A DNA stretch of 64,000 nucleotides from Amycolatopsis pretoriensis (GTDB taxonomy: Bacteria; Actinomycetota; Actinomycetes; Mycobacteriales; Pseudonocardiaceae). The notes under the pieces were generated by a model. That model saw only the letters and a program-made list of their open reading frames with translations. It had not been told where the DNA came from and did no database searches. Made by a program: the position numbers and the translations under genes. This document shows positions 1 to 9,501 of the stretch, piece by piece. The stretch's first letter is position 1, and every line of letters begins with the position of its first letter. The stretch covers positions 397,639 to 461,638 of the forward strand of contig NZ_FNUJ01000008.1 of assembly GCF_900107925.1 (NCBI RefSeq). The letters are read 5' to 3'.

Positions 1-142
1 GGTACTGGGCGAGGGTGTAGCTGTCGTAGCGGTAGTGGAGGGGTAGCCCGGCGACGGCGAAGACGGTACCGGCGATGGCGAGGATCCCGGCGAAGCCACC
101 GACAGGATCGATGGCGCCGGTTTGCTTGGTCGGCTCGGGAGT

Positions 143-197
143 GCGCCCCAATGTGGCCTTGGTTGCGTCAGACGCACCGAAGGCCACATTGGGGCGC
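143..197. repeat. 55-bp near-perfect palindrome inside the caspase-like gene
   Basis: Two 27-bp arms (143-169 and 171-197) are inverted copies with two mismatches, separated by a single base at 170. The arms begin and end with GCGCCCCAATGTGGCC and its complement. It lies in frame in the linker before the Pro-Glu repeat, so it encodes about 18 residues without breaking the frame. No second copy was seen in this window. It resembles a REP-type element that landed in a tolerant linker, which is inference. Confidence 0.8.
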
Positions 198-222
198 TTT
201 GGTGGGGCCAGTTCCGCCACTT

Positions 223-259
<37 letters not shown>

Positions 260-1625
260 GTGAGGCGAAGGCACGGTCTCCGGTTCCGCAGCGACCACCG
301 GCTCGACGTTCGGTGCGGATTCAGGTTCGGCGACCGCAGTCGGTGCCGGTTCGGTTCTTATCTCCACCTCCACCACCGCGTCGCCCGTCGGGCCCGTCAC
401 CACCACCTTTCCGCGCCGCACTCCCGACTCGCCCGCCGTGGCCGTCACCTCGGCCCCGCCCGCCACCTCGGCCACCCGGATCCACGCGTGCGACGGGTCG
501 AACCGGACCTCCCGCGCCACCGGCGGTCCCGAAACCCGCAGCGAAGCCGACGCCCCGGACCCAGCCGGGGCCGACAACCGGAAAGACCCGGCATCCACCC
601 GCACCACCGCGAACGACAACGCGTCCGCGGCGGCCGCCGCCACGTGCTCGATGTCCGTCGCCGCCATCGACTTCAACGCCTCGAACGCCCCCACCGCCAC
701 CGGCAGGTTCGGACTCGACAACCGGCGCCGCAGCTCCGCCACCGCTCCCAGCCGCGTGAACGGGTTCTCCGCCGCGATCGCCCCCGCCAGATCCGGCGGC
801 ACCGGGGACGGCTTGATGCGCCGGCGCCGGCTCTTCGCCAGGTACAGCTCGCCCTGCATCTCGATGTCCCGGCTCGGCGTCTGCTTGGGGTTGCGCTCGC
901 GGACGCGGTCGAACAAGTACTCGTACAGCTCCCCCAGCGCGATCCAGCCGTCCTCGTCGCGGTCCGCCTCGCCCGTCCGCAGCCCCTCCACCAGCGCCGA
1001 GGTGAACACCGACGGCCGGGCCGGCTCGTCCGACGCCAGCGTCGCCCCTTCGAACGCGTACTCGATCGAGTTCGACGCCGTGATCACCGCTCGCCCGCGG
1101 CCGCCGCGGAAGCTGTCCAGGACGTTCGCGTCACCCGACGCCCGGACCGCCACGCCCTGCCCGAACGCCCCGCCGTAGCAGCAGTCCAGCAGCAGCACCG
1201 CGCTGCGCGAGCGCGTCTGCCGGATGCACTGCTGGACGAACTGGGCGGGCACGGCCGTCGACCGCAGCCGGTCCGGACGGGTGTTGCGCGCCGCGAAGTA
1301 CAGGCCGCCCGCGTCGTCCTTCAAGCCGTGGCAGGAAAAGTGCAGCAGCAGGACGTCGTCGGGACGCCCTTCCGCGCACAGGTCCTCGATCCGCCTGGAC
1401 GACGTGCGCGGTCTCGTTGCGGACCACCCGCACGTCGAAGTCGCTGATCGCCCGGTCGGCCAGCACCCCGGCGAGGGCGTCCGCGTCCGCCGCGGGCGAG
1501 CCCAGCCGCTGCAGCCCCGCGTTGTCGTACTCGCCGTTGGCGACGATCAACGCCCGCCTCCGCCCGGCCATACCGGTAGGAAACGCCCACGCGACGCGTT
1601 ACGGCAAGCAGCCGAACGGGCACAC

Positions 1626-2759
1626 CTATTCAGCGTCCGAACGGAAAATCGTTTCCTGCCCTTTCAGGCAGACCACCGCGTCGAACGCCAAAGCGACGTC
1701 GACCGCCACGTTCATGTGCGCGTGCCGGATGCCCGTCGCCACGGGACGCGCGACCACGCACGGCGCTTCGGCGGCCAGCGCCGCCTCGACACTGCCGTCC
1801 GCCGGCGCTTCCAGGGCCTGCTCGAACATCCGGAAGCCGAGCGGGAACGCGTCGTCGGGCGCGAGCCCGGTCGTCGTCCCCGAGACGGCCGTCATGGCCA
1901 GCGCGAAATAACGATCGCCCAGCTCGGCGGCCAGGTGCGTGCCCGCGGACGGCGCCGTCATGCCCGGCATCGGCGAGAACGGCACGCGCTGGAGGTGTCC
2001 GTTGTGGAGCATCAGCACGATCTTCTCGCCCGGGTGCCGGCGACGCAGCAGCCGCACGGTCGCCGCCATGTACGTGTCCCGCGAAGAACTCTGCGGCTCC
2101 GGCGCCTGCCCGGCCATCAGCGCGGCCAGCTCCCGCAGGTACAGGTCGACGCGCAGCGCGCCCTCCGCGTCGTGGGCGGCCTCCGGCGCCAGCGACTCGA
2201 CGTGTCCTTTGAGGACGGTCAGCGCCGCGGTGGCCGCATCCCGCGCTGCCACGTCCATGGCGGCGTACCGACCCGGCGCGACCGCGCTGCTCACCGACGC
2301 GTACGGCTCGCAGGCCGCCAACGCCGTGTCCACAAGAGACACATTGGCGGGATCGACCCGCGCCAGGACTTCGCGGACCGCGCGCAGCGAAGGCACCGGT
2401 GACCCGGCCGAACTCGGCACGTCCAGCCCGGAGAACCGGACCTCGCGACCCCGCAGCCAGGTCAGCATCGAGTGCACTTCGGCCGAGTCGCCGAGGCCGA
2501 AGGTGAAGCCGTCCCGGGCGACGTCGGCGACCTCGCCGGGTCCGCCCCGCAGCCAGGTGTCGACCAGGCGCCCTTCGGGAAACCCGCCCTCGAACCCCAG
2601 CACGGTGAACCCGCGCTCGGCGACGAGGTACCGCAGGAGACGGTCGCGCAGCACGCCGAACTCGCGGATGTGGTGGTTGTTCTCGCCGAGGGCGACGACC
2701 TCGGCGTCGCCGATCAGCTCGGCGATGGAGGCGACGTCGACGGAGTCGGTTTCTGGCAT
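1626..2759 (-). CDS. Erythromycin esterase family hydrolase
   Basis: The protein of about 377 residues belongs to the erythromycin esterase (EreA/EreB-like, PF05139) family. The conserved N-terminal block is present (ALGENNHHIREF, then LGFEGGFPEG) and conserved His residues occur later (VLMLHNGHL). Family members hydrolyse macrolide lactones in some bacteria, but most actinobacterial members have no tested substrate, so macrolide inactivation is inference. The open frame extends upstream to 2942, but that extension overlaps the divergent TetR gene; the ATG at 2759 (MPETDSVDVASI) is the better start. It is divergent from the TetR gene with about 31 bp between starts, so the regulator probably controls it. 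It ends 54 bp before the caspase-like gene in the same direction. Confidence 0.88.
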   Translation of the reverse strand: MPETDSVDVASIAELIGDAEVVALGENNHHIREFGVLRDRLLRYLVAERGFTVLGFEGGFPEGRLVDTWLRGGPGEVADVARDGFTFGLGDSAEVHSMLTWLRGREVRFSGLDVPSSAGSPVPSLRAVREVLARVDPANVSLVDTALAACEPYASVSSAVAPGRYAAMDVAARDAATAALTVLKGHVESLAPEAAHDAEGALRVDLYLRELAALMAGQAPEPQSSSRDTYMAATVRLLRRRHPGEKIVLMLHNGHLQRVPFSPMPGMTAPSAGTHLAAELGDRYFALAMTAVSGTTTGLAPDDAFPLGFRMFEQALEAPADGSVEAALAAEAPCVVARPVATGIRHAHMNVAVDVALAFDAVVCLKGQETIFRSDAE

Positions 2760-2790
2760 ACTGGGCACACTAACGCAACAGGAGTAGCAG

Positions 2791-3426
2791 TTGGCAACCG
2801 AGATTTCCGGGACCAAGCGCCCGGGCGGCCGCACCGAGCGGACCCGCCTCGCCGCGCTGAACGCCACCCTCGAGCTGCTCGGCGAACGCGGGTACGCGGA
2901 GCTGACCGTCGAGGCGGTCGCCGAACGCTCCGGCGTCCACAAGACGACGCTCTACCGCCGCTGGGAGTCCGCCGAAGGCCTGGTCGCCGCGGCTTTGCTG
3001 ATGGGCACCGAGCAGGAGTGGACCGCGCCGGACACCGGTTCGCTGGAGGGCGACCTGCGCGGGATCAACCTGGAGCTGGTGCACTACTTCACCTCGCCCG
3101 GCGAGCGCGAGCTGCCGACGGCGTCGATCTCGGCGGCGTTCCTGTCACCCCGCGCGGCGGACGCACTGCAGGAGTTCTACGTCGACCGCCACGCCCGTTC
3201 GGCGGTCGTGGTCGACCGGGCCGTCGAACGCGGCGAGGTCCCGGCGGGCACCGACGCGGTCGAGGTCGTGCGGGTCGCCTGCGGGCCCATCTTCTACCGC
3301 CTGTTCGTCTCCCGCGAGGGCGTCAGCAAAGAAGACGCCGGAGTCGCCGCCAAAGCCGCCGCGGCCGCCGCGAAAGCCGGCGTGTTCACGGCAGCGAACG
3401 CCGGTACCGCAGTTCCTCCAGCGTGA
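2791..3426 (+). CDS. TetR family transcriptional regulator
   Basis: This is a 211-residue TetR-type repressor. The N-terminal helix-turn-helix is clear (TVEAVAERSGVHKTTLYRRW, about residues 45-66) and the C-terminal ligand domain is of the TetR_C type. It starts at a TTG, with GGAG at 2781-2784 as ribosome site. It shares a very short divergent promoter region with the erythromycin-esterase gene, the usual arrangement for a repressor and its target. Its 3' end overlaps the convergent acetyltransferase gene by 41 bases. The ligand is unknown. Confidence 0.9.
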   Translation: MATEISGTKRPGGRTERTRLAALNATLELLGERGYAELTVEAVAERSGVHKTTLYRRWESAEGLVAAALLMGTEQEWTAPDTGSLEGDLRGINLELVHYFTSPGERELPTASISAAFLSPRAADALQEFYVDRHARSAVVVDRAVERGEVPAGTDAVEVVRVACGPIFYRLFVSREGVSKEDAGVAAKAAAAAAKAGVFTAANAGTAVPPA

Positions 3427-3853
3427 CGCGGCCGTCGTCGATCGTCTCGGTCTGCGACGCGCCGTCGGCCACCCAGCCCTGCCGGACGTAGAAGGCCTTC
3501 GCGCGCTCGTTCGTCGCGAGCACCCACAAGATGGCGCTGTCGCCGGGCAGCTCTTCGACGACCCGGTCGTGCAGCGCCCGGCCGACGCCCCGCCCCCAGT
3601 GCTCCGGCAGCAGGTAGAGCGCGTAGAGCTGCCCGGGCCCGAAGGCGGCGAACCCCGCGATGACGCCGTCGTCGTCGGCGACCAGCACCCGGCCGCCATC
3701 CCTGATCTGCCGAGCCCACGCCGCCGCGCGGGGCTCCACCGACAGCCCGGCGAGGAAGTCCGCCGGGATCAACCCTTCGTAAGCCGCCTGCCACGACCGC
3801 ACGTGGACCTCGCCGATCGTGGGCGCGTCGGCCACCGTGGCGTCGCGGATCAC
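3386..3853 (-). CDS. GNAT family N-acetyltransferase
   Basis: A 155-residue GNAT acetyltransferase. The acetyl-CoA binding loop reads LYLLPEHWGRGVGRALHDRV (V/I-x-x-x-x-R/Q-x-x-G/A type, about residues 76-95), followed by ATNERAKAFYVRQGW, the usual C-terminal motif. The chosen GTG start at 3853 overlaps the recG stop in a GTGA junction, so it is translationally coupled to recG. The acceptor substrate cannot be told from sequence. Its 3' end overlaps the convergent TetR gene. Confidence 0.9.
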   Translation of the reverse strand: MIRDATVADAPTIGEVHVRSWQAAYEGLIPADFLAGLSVEPRAAAWARQIRDGGRVLVADDDGVIAGFAAFGPGQLYALYLLPEHWGRGVGRALHDRVVEELPGDSAILWVLATNERAKAFYVRQGWVADGASQTETIDDGRVTLEELRYRRSLP

Positions 3854-6003
3854 GTCTTCTCCAGGTACTCGGCGCGCTCGACGTCGACGACGTCGGCGAC
3901 CATCTGCGCCAGGCCGTGGTACTTCTTCAGGTCCGGGTCCTTCTCGACGATCTCCTGCGCGCTCGCCCGCGAAGCCGCGATCACGTCTTCGTCGCGCAGC
4001 AGCGAAAGCAGCTTCAGCCCGGACCGCTTGCCGGACTGCGCCGCCCCGAGGATGTCGCCTTCGCGCCGCAGTTCGAGGTCCAGCCGGGACAGCTCGAAGC
4101 CGTCGGTCGTCGACTCCACCGCCGCCAGCCGTTCGCGCGTCGCCGTGCCGTCGAGGGCCTCGGTGACCAGCAGGCACAGCCCCGGCACGCTGCCGCGGCC
4201 GACGCGGCCGCGCAGCTGGTGCAGCTGGCTGACGCCGAACCGGTCGGCGTCCATGATCACCATCGCGGTCGCGTTCGGGACGTTGACGCCGACCTCGATC
4301 ACCGTCGTGGCCACGAGGACGTCGAGGTTGCCCGCGGAGAACGCCCGCATCACGGCGTCCTTGTCGTCGGGCGGCATCCGGCCGTGCAGCACGCCGATCT
4401 TCAGGCCCTGCAGCGCGCCGTGCTCCAGGTCGGGCGCGACGTCGAGGACCGCGAGCGGCGGCCGCTTGTCGCTCTTGTCCGACGGCGGCTCGTCGCCGAT
4501 CCGCGGGCACACGACGTACCCCTGGTGCCCCTTGCCGACCTCTTCGCGCACGCGTTGCCAGATCCGGTCGAACCACGCGGGTTTCTCGGCGACCGGCACG
4601 ACCGTGGTGGAGATCGGCGAGCGCCCGACCGGCATCTCGCGCAGCGCGGACACCTCCAGGTCGCCGTAGACGGTCATCGCGACCGTGCGCGGGATCGGCG
4701 TCGCCGTCATGACGAGCACGTGCGGGCTGGTGTCGCCGGCGCCGCGGGTGCGCAGCGCGTCCCGCTGCTCGACGCCGAAGCGGTGCTGCTCGTCGACGAC
4801 GGCTAGGCCGAGGTCGGCGAATTCGACGTGGTCCTGGATCAGCGCGTGCGTGCCGACGACGATGCCCGCCTCGCCGCTCACGATCTCCAGCAGCGACTTC
4901 TTGCGCTCCTTGGCGCCCATCGACCCGGTCAGCAGCGTGACCTTCGTGGCGTTCTCCGCCGCGCCCAGCTCACCCGCCTGGCCGAGGTCGCCGAGCATCT
5001 CCCGCAGCGACCGCGCGTGCTGCGCGGCGAGGACCTCGGTCGGCGCGAGCATCGCGGCCTGCCGCCCGTTGTCGACGACCTGCAGCATCGCCCGCAGCGC
5101 GACGATCGTCTTGCCCGAGCCGACCTCGCCCTGCAGCAGCCGGTTCATCGGGTGCTCGGTGGCGAGGTCCGCGGCGATCTCGTCGCCGATCCCGCGCTGG
5201 CCGGCGGTGAGGTCGAAGGGCAGCCGCTTGTCGAAGGCGTCCATCAAGCCCCCGCTGACGTGCGGGTTGGCCTTCGCCGGCCGCGAGATGGCCGAGTGCC
5301 GCCGCTGCGCGAAGATCAGCTGGACGGCCATGGCCTCGTCCCACTTCAGCCGCTTCTTCGACGCCTCCAGGTGCGCCCAGTTGGCCGGGCGGTGGATGCC
5401 GTGCAGGGCGGTGTCGAGGTCGGACAGCTTGTGCAGCCGCCGCAGCTCGGCCGGCATCGGGTCTTCGTCGACCTCCAGGACGTCCAGGACCTGCCGGACG
5501 CACTTGGCGATCGACCACGTCGGCATGCCCTGCGCCGCCGGGTAGACCGGGATGATCGCGGCGAGGAAGTCGTCCATGGCCTCGTCGGCGCGGTCGGCTT
5601 CGAACAGCTCGTACTCGGGGTTGGTCAGCTGCAGGGTGTCGCGGAAGGCGGACACCTTGCCGGCGAAGAGGCCGTGCTTGCCGGGGACGAGGTCCTTCTC
5701 GCGCCAGGCCTGGTTGAAGAAGGCACAGGTGAGCCGGCGTTTCCCGTCGGTGATCACCATGTCGAGGATGGTCCCGTTGCGGGACTTCATCCGCCGCTTG
5801 CTCACCTTCTCCACGCGCGCCAGCACGGTCGCGTGCTCGCCCAGCTCGAGGCCAGCGATGTCGGTGAGCTCGCCGCGCTCGGCGTAGCGGCGCGGGTAGT
5901 GGCGCAGCAGGTCGCTGACCGTCTCGATGTCGAGCGAGGTGGCGAGCGCCTTCGCCGTCTTGGCGCCCAGCAGCAGCGGCAGCTTGTCGCGCAGTCCGGC
6001 CAT
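3850..6003 (-). CDS. recG: ATP-dependent DNA helicase RecG
   Basis: RecG (717 residues) is a superfamily 2 helicase that remodels stalled replication forks and Holliday junctions. An N-terminal OB/wedge domain (about residues 1-160) is followed by helicase motifs: Walker A GEVGSGKT (292-299), DEQH box (404-407), TATPIPRT, and late motifs GRMPPDDKDAVM and LHQLRGRVGRG. Length is normal for actinobacterial RecG. It lies 3 bp downstream of the DAK2-domain gene and overlaps the GNAT gene, so the three probably form one operon. The DAK2-recG order matches the M. tuberculosis locus. Confidence 0.97.
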   Translation of the reverse strand: MAGLRDKLPLLLGAKTAKALATSLDIETVSDLLRHYPRRYAERGELTDIAGLELGEHATVLARVEKVSKRRMKSRNGTILDMVITDGKRRLTCAFFNQAWREKDLVPGKHGLFAGKVSAFRDTLQLTNPEYELFEADRADEAMDDFLAAIIPVYPAAQGMPTWSIAKCVRQVLDVLEVDEDPMPAELRRLHKLSDLDTALHGIHRPANWAHLEASKKRLKWDEAMAVQLIFAQRRHSAISRPAKANPHVSGGLMDAFDKRLPFDLTAGQRGIGDEIAADLATEHPMNRLLQGEVGSGKTIVALRAMLQVVDNGRQAAMLAPTEVLAAQHARSLREMLGDLGQAGELGAAENATKVTLLTGSMGAKERKKSLLEIVSGEAGIVVGTHALIQDHVEFADLGLAVVDEQHRFGVEQRDALRTRGAGDTSPHVLVMTATPIPRTVAMTVYGDLEVSALREMPVGRSPISTTVVPVAEKPAWFDRIWQRVREEVGKGHQGYVVCPRIGDEPPSDKSDKRPPLAVLDVAPDLEHGALQGLKIGVLHGRMPPDDKDAVMRAFSAGNLDVLVATTVIEVGVNVPNATAMVIMDADRFGVSQLHQLRGRVGRGSVPGLCLLVTEALDGTATRERLAAVESTTDGFELSRLDLELRREGDILGAAQSGKRSGLKLLSLLRDEDVIAASRASAQEIVEKDPDLKKYHGLAQMVADVVDVERAEYLEKT

Positions 6004-6006
6004 CGG

Positions 6007-7581
6007 CTATTCGACTCCCATCAGCAGCACGGCTTCCGCCTGGCCGCTGGCGTAGCTGGTCAGCTCCACCTCGGGGTGCTCCACCCGCAGCTGCTCCGCG
6101 AGCTCTTCGGCGACCCCGGGCGGGGCGTCGGCCCCGCTCAGCACCGTCACCAGCTCCCCGCCGAGGGCCAGCATCCGGTTGAGCACCTTCATCGCGGCCG
6201 CGACCAGGTTCGTCTCCGAAGCCGGCGCGGGCTCGATGTGCACCACCTCGTCGTCGACCAGGCCGACGACGTCACCGGACTGGGCCCGGCCCACCCAGGT
6301 TAGCGACTCCTCCTGCGCGATCCGCAGTTCGCCACGCCTGGTCGCCGCGGCCGCCTCGGCCATCGCGACGACGTCGTCGTTGGTGCGGCGCCCGGCGTCG
6401 TGCACGGCGAGGGCGGCCAGCACCTGCACCGGCGAGACGCACGGGATGACCACGACGTCCCGGTCGGCGGCCATCGCGTGCCCGGCCGCGGTGTCGACCG
6501 CCGCGGTGAGCCCGACGCTGCCCGGCAGCACGGTGACGTGCCGGCCGGCGGCTTCGTTGAGCAGGCCGATCACGTCTTCGACGCTCGGCGTCTCGCCCTC
6601 GGGCACGGCCAGCACCGGGATGCTTTCGGCGCGCAGCAGCTCGGCCAGCCCGCCACCGTGGACGACGGCGACGACCGTGCGGTCGATCCCGCCGCCCGGC
6701 TCGATCGGCGTCGGCGTGAGCAGCGGTTCGACGCGGATCGCACGCGGACGGCCGAGCGTGAGCCCCGCTTCGATCGCGGCGCCGATGTCGGCGCAGTGGA
6801 CGTGCACGGCGTGGCTGCCCGAGCCGTCGCCGGCGACCGTGACGCTGTCGCCGAGGCCGCTCAGCTCCTTGCGCAGGGTCGGCAGGCTCTGCTCGTCGAC
6901 GCCGTCGAGGAGGTACATGACCTCCCAGGCGTAGGCCTGCTCTTCCGCGGTGGGCACTTCGAGGGCGTGGTCCCGCTCGAGCGCGGTGCCGGTGAGGACG
7001 CCGACCAGGGCGTCGAGCACCGCGACGAGCCCGCGGGCGCCGGCGTCGACCACCCCGGCCCTGGCCAGGGCGGGCAGCTGCAGGGGCGTCTTCTCGAGGG
7101 CGTGCGCGGCTTCCTTCGCGGCCTCGCGGGCGACCTCGGTCAGCGACCGGGTGTCCCCGCGCACGGCGGTCGCCACGGCGTGCAGGACGGTCAGGATGGT
7201 CCCGGCCACCGGGCGGCTCACGGCACCGGTGGCGACCTGGTCGGCGTGGCCCAGCGCCTGCGCCAGCCACGGGCCGTCCAGCTCGCCTTCGGCGCGGTCG
7301 GCCAGCCCGCGCACGACCTGGGAGAGGATGACGCCGGAGTTGCCCTTGGCGGCGGCGACCGCACCCCGGGCGAGGACCTTCAGCGCTTCGGCGGCGGTTC
7401 CCGGGTCGGCTTCGGCGAGTGCGCGAGCCGCGCCGGTCATCGTGAAGAGCATGTTGGAGCCGGTGTCGGAGTCGGCGACGGGGTAGACGTTGATCTCGTC
7501 GATGGCCGGCCGCAGGCTCGCCAGGCTGTGCACACAACCCGCAGCCCAGGCCGCCACCGCCGCCGCGTCCAGCACCCGCAC
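6007..7581 (-). CDS. DAK2 domain fatty-acid-kinase-like protein (FakA/DhaL type)
   Basis: About 524 residues. The N-terminal DhaL/DAK2 kinase domain has the metal and nucleotide signature NVYPVADSDTGSNM and a Gly-rich segment (AAAKGNSGVILSQ). The C-terminal half resembles the FakA middle and C-terminal regions. In Firmicutes FakA phosphorylates fatty acids bound to DegV-type FakB; no FakB is nearby, so the substrate here is inferred. The frame is open upstream to 7704, but GTG at 7581 has a strong AGGAGG site seven bases upstream and leaves room for the rpmB promoter. It is divergent from rpmB and followed 3 bp later by recG. Confidence 0.88.
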   Translation of the reverse strand: MRVLDAAAVAAWAAGCVHSLASLRPAIDEINVYPVADSDTGSNMLFTMTGAARALAEADPGTAAEALKVLARGAVAAAKGNSGVILSQVVRGLADRAEGELDGPWLAQALGHADQVATGAVSRPVAGTILTVLHAVATAVRGDTRSLTEVAREAAKEAAHALEKTPLQLPALARAGVVDAGARGLVAVLDALVGVLTGTALERDHALEVPTAEEQAYAWEVMYLLDGVDEQSLPTLRKELSGLGDSVTVAGDGSGSHAVHVHCADIGAAIEAGLTLGRPRAIRVEPLLTPTPIEPGGGIDRTVVAVVHGGGLAELLRAESIPVLAVPEGETPSVEDVIGLLNEAAGRHVTVLPGSVGLTAAVDTAAGHAMAADRDVVVIPCVSPVQVLAALAVHDAGRRTNDDVVAMAEAAAATRRGELRIAQEESLTWVGRAQSGDVVGLVDDEVVHIEPAPASETNLVAAAMKVLNRMLALGGELVTVLSGADAPPGVAEELAEQLRVEHPEVELTSYASGQAEAVLLMGVE

Positions 7582-7715
7582 CCCGTAACCTCCTGACCGG
7601 TCTTCCGGCAGCGTATCGACCCGGTGCCGGGGGCCTCGATCGCAGTAGTTACTATGGTCGAGTTGCCCAGTGCATCTGGGCTCATTTCTATGACCCAGAT
7701 CCAAAGGAGTTCGAC

Positions 7716-7907
7716 GTGGCTGCCGTGTGCGACGTCTGTGGCAAGGGACCCGGCTTCGGCAAGTCGGTCTCGCACTCCCACCGCCGTACCAACCGCCGGT
7801 GGAACCCGAACATCCAGACCGTCCACGCCAAGGTGGGTGTGTCCCAGCGCAAGCGCCTGAACGTGTGCACCTCGTGCATCAAGGCGGGCAAGGTCGTTCG
7901 CGGCTGA
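7716..7907 (+). CDS. rpmB: 50S ribosomal protein L28, zinc-ribbon (C+) form
   Basis: A 63-residue L28 with the family core (GFGKSVSHSHRRTNRRWNPN). Two Cys pairs, CDVC near the N-terminus and CTSC near the C-terminus, make it the zinc-binding form. Actinobacteria often carry a second Cys-free L28 used under zinc starvation; it is not in this window. It starts at GTG with AAAGGAG just upstream and is followed by a strong bidirectional terminator. Confidence 0.96.
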   Translation: MAAVCDVCGKGPGFGKSVSHSHRRTNRRWNPNIQTVHAKVGVSQRKRLNVCTSCIKAGKVVRG

Positions 7908-7922
7908 GGCGAGAAGAGTTCG

Positions 7923-7958
7923 AAAAGGGCGGGTGCTCCTCGGAGCACCCGCCCTTTT
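7923..7958. terminator. Bidirectional rho-independent terminator (rpmB / hydrolase)
   Basis: A 17-bp perfect inverted repeat (7923-7939 against 7942-7958) with a minimal loop, an A-run on the left and a T-run on the right. It sits between the convergent rpmB and alpha/beta hydrolase stops and can terminate both. Confidence 0.93.
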
Positions 7959-7965
7959 TCTGTGG

Positions 7966-8736
7966 CTACTTCAGGAAGCCGGTCAGCAGGTCCTTCAGCG
8001 TTTCCGGGAACTGCAGCACCCCGTGGTCCTGCCCGGCCAGGGTCTCGTACCGAGCGCCCGGCACCGCCTCGGCCGCCACGCGGGCGCCCGCCTGGAGCTG
8101 CTCCGGGCTCGCGCCGCCGCCGATGACGAGGGTCGGGACCGTGATCTTCGCCAGGTGGTCGAGGCGGGGACGCGCACCCGGGCCGCAGATCGTCAGGTCG
8201 TACGGCAGCGTGTGCGCCAGGGCCGTGAACCAGCCCCACACCGGCGCCTGCTTCATGCCCTCGACCATCTCTTCCGGGGTGCCCGCGACCATCAGGAACG
8301 TCTTCACCGCGCCGTCGCGGTCATCCGCCGCCAGCTGGGCCTGCACCTGCTCCAGGACGTCGCCCCGGTCCTGCTCCGGCGTCGCGTACGGCGGTTCGTA
8401 CGCCACCAGCTTGTCGATGCCGATGCCCGCCGCGGCCGCCTCCAGGGCGAGCACGGCCCCCGACGAGTGCCCGAACACCGACGCCGTCCCGCCGGCCTCG
8501 GCGATCAGCGCCGCGATGTCCTCGATCTCACGCTCGATCGCGTAGTCCGGCGAGTCGCCGGAGTCGCCGCGTCCGCGGCGGTCGTAGGTGATCGCCGTGA
8601 AGTCCGGAGCCAGGACTTCCGCCAGGCCCGTGACGGTCGTCCGGTCGTTGAACGCGCCGCCGACCAGGATCACCGGCGCGCCCGACCCACGCCGCTCGAA
8701 GAAGATGGCCGTGCCGTCGGCCGAAGTGACGTTCAT
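7966..8736 (-). CDS. Alpha/beta fold hydrolase
   Basis: A 256-residue alpha/beta hydrolase. Nucleophile elbow GHSSGA (Ser, about residue 92), oxyanion segment ILVGGAF and the late His in GQDHGVL give the expected triad, with an Asp before the last helix. A typical GGAGGAAGC site precedes the ATG. The substrate is unknown; the short cap suggests small esters or lactones. It is monocistronic and converges on rpmB across a shared terminator. Confidence 0.88.
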   Translation of the reverse strand: MNVTSADGTAIFFERRGSGAPVILVGGAFNDRTTVTGLAEVLAPDFTAITYDRRGRGDSGDSPDYAIEREIEDIAALIAEAGGTASVFGHSSGAVLALEAAAAGIGIDKLVAYEPPYATPEQDRGDVLEQVQAQLAADDRDGAVKTFLMVAGTPEEMVEGMKQAPVWGWFTALAHTLPYDLTICGPGARPRLDHLAKITVPTLVIGGGASPEQLQAGARVAAEAVPGARYETLAGQDHGVLQFPETLKDLLTGFLK

Positions 8737-8793
8737 GCTTCCTCCAAAGGTTCACCCCTGGTCGGAGCCGTCACGCGGATCCGGACACCGAAC

Positions 8794-9471
8794 CTACGGG
8801 AGTTTCCAGTCCACCGGCGCCGCGCCCTGTTGCTCCAGCAGCTGGTTGGCCCGGCTGAACGGCCGTGACCCGAAGAAGCCGTTGTGCGCCGAGAGCGGGC
8901 TCGGGTGCGCCGACTCGATGCACGGGACCTCACCCAGCATCGGCCGCAGGTTGCGCGCGTTGCGGCCCCAGAGGATCGCCACCATCGGCTCCGACCGGGC
9001 CGCGAGGGCCTTGATCGCCTGCTCGGTGACCGCCTCCCAGCCCTTGCCCTGGTGCGAGTTGGACTTGCCCGGCTGCACGGTCAGCGACCTGTTCAGCAGC
9101 AGCACGCCCTGGTCGGCCCACGGCGTGAGGTCGCCGTTCGACGGCAGCGGGTGGCCGAGGTCGTCGGCGTATTCCTTGTAGATGTTGATCAGGCTCTTCG
9201 GGATCGGCCGGACGTCCGGCGCCACCGAAAAGCTCAGGCCCACCGCGTGCCCGGGCGTCGGGTACGGGTCCTGCCCGACGATCAGCACGCGCACGTCGTG
9301 GAACGGCTGCTTGAACGCCCGCAGCACGTGTTCACCCGCCGGCAGGTAGGTCCGGCCCGCGGCGATCTCCGCGCGGAGGAACTCCCCCATCGCGGCGACC
9401 TGCGGCGCCACCGGTTCCAGGGCCTCGGCCCAGCCTGCCTCGACGATGTCCTGCAGCGGTCGTGCGGTCAC
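8794..9471 (-). CDS. ung: Uracil-DNA glycosylase (family 1)
   Basis: Ung removes uracil from DNA in base-excision repair. Signature motifs are intact: water-activating GQDPYP (about 66-71), LLLNRSLTV, and the Leu-loop HPSPLSAHNGFFGSRPF near the C-terminus. Length, about 225 residues, is standard. The frame opens at TTG 9480, but GTG 9471 (MTARPLQDIVEAGW) is better spaced from a GGTAGG sequence and is preferred. It sits immediately downstream of the carbonic-anhydrase-like gene. Confidence 0.96.
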   Translation of the reverse strand: MTARPLQDIVEAGWAEALEPVAPQVAAMGEFLRAEIAAGRTYLPAGEHVLRAFKQPFHDVRVLIVGQDPYPTPGHAVGLSFSVAPDVRPIPKSLINIYKEYADDLGHPLPSNGDLTPWADQGVLLLNRSLTVQPGKSNSHQGKGWEAVTEQAIKALAARSEPMVAILWGRNARNLRPMLGEVPCIESAHPSPLSAHNGFFGSRPFSRANQLLEQQGAAPVDWKLP

Positions 9472-9501
9472 GGCGCGCAAGCCTACCGGGCGTGGCCGAC
9501 G

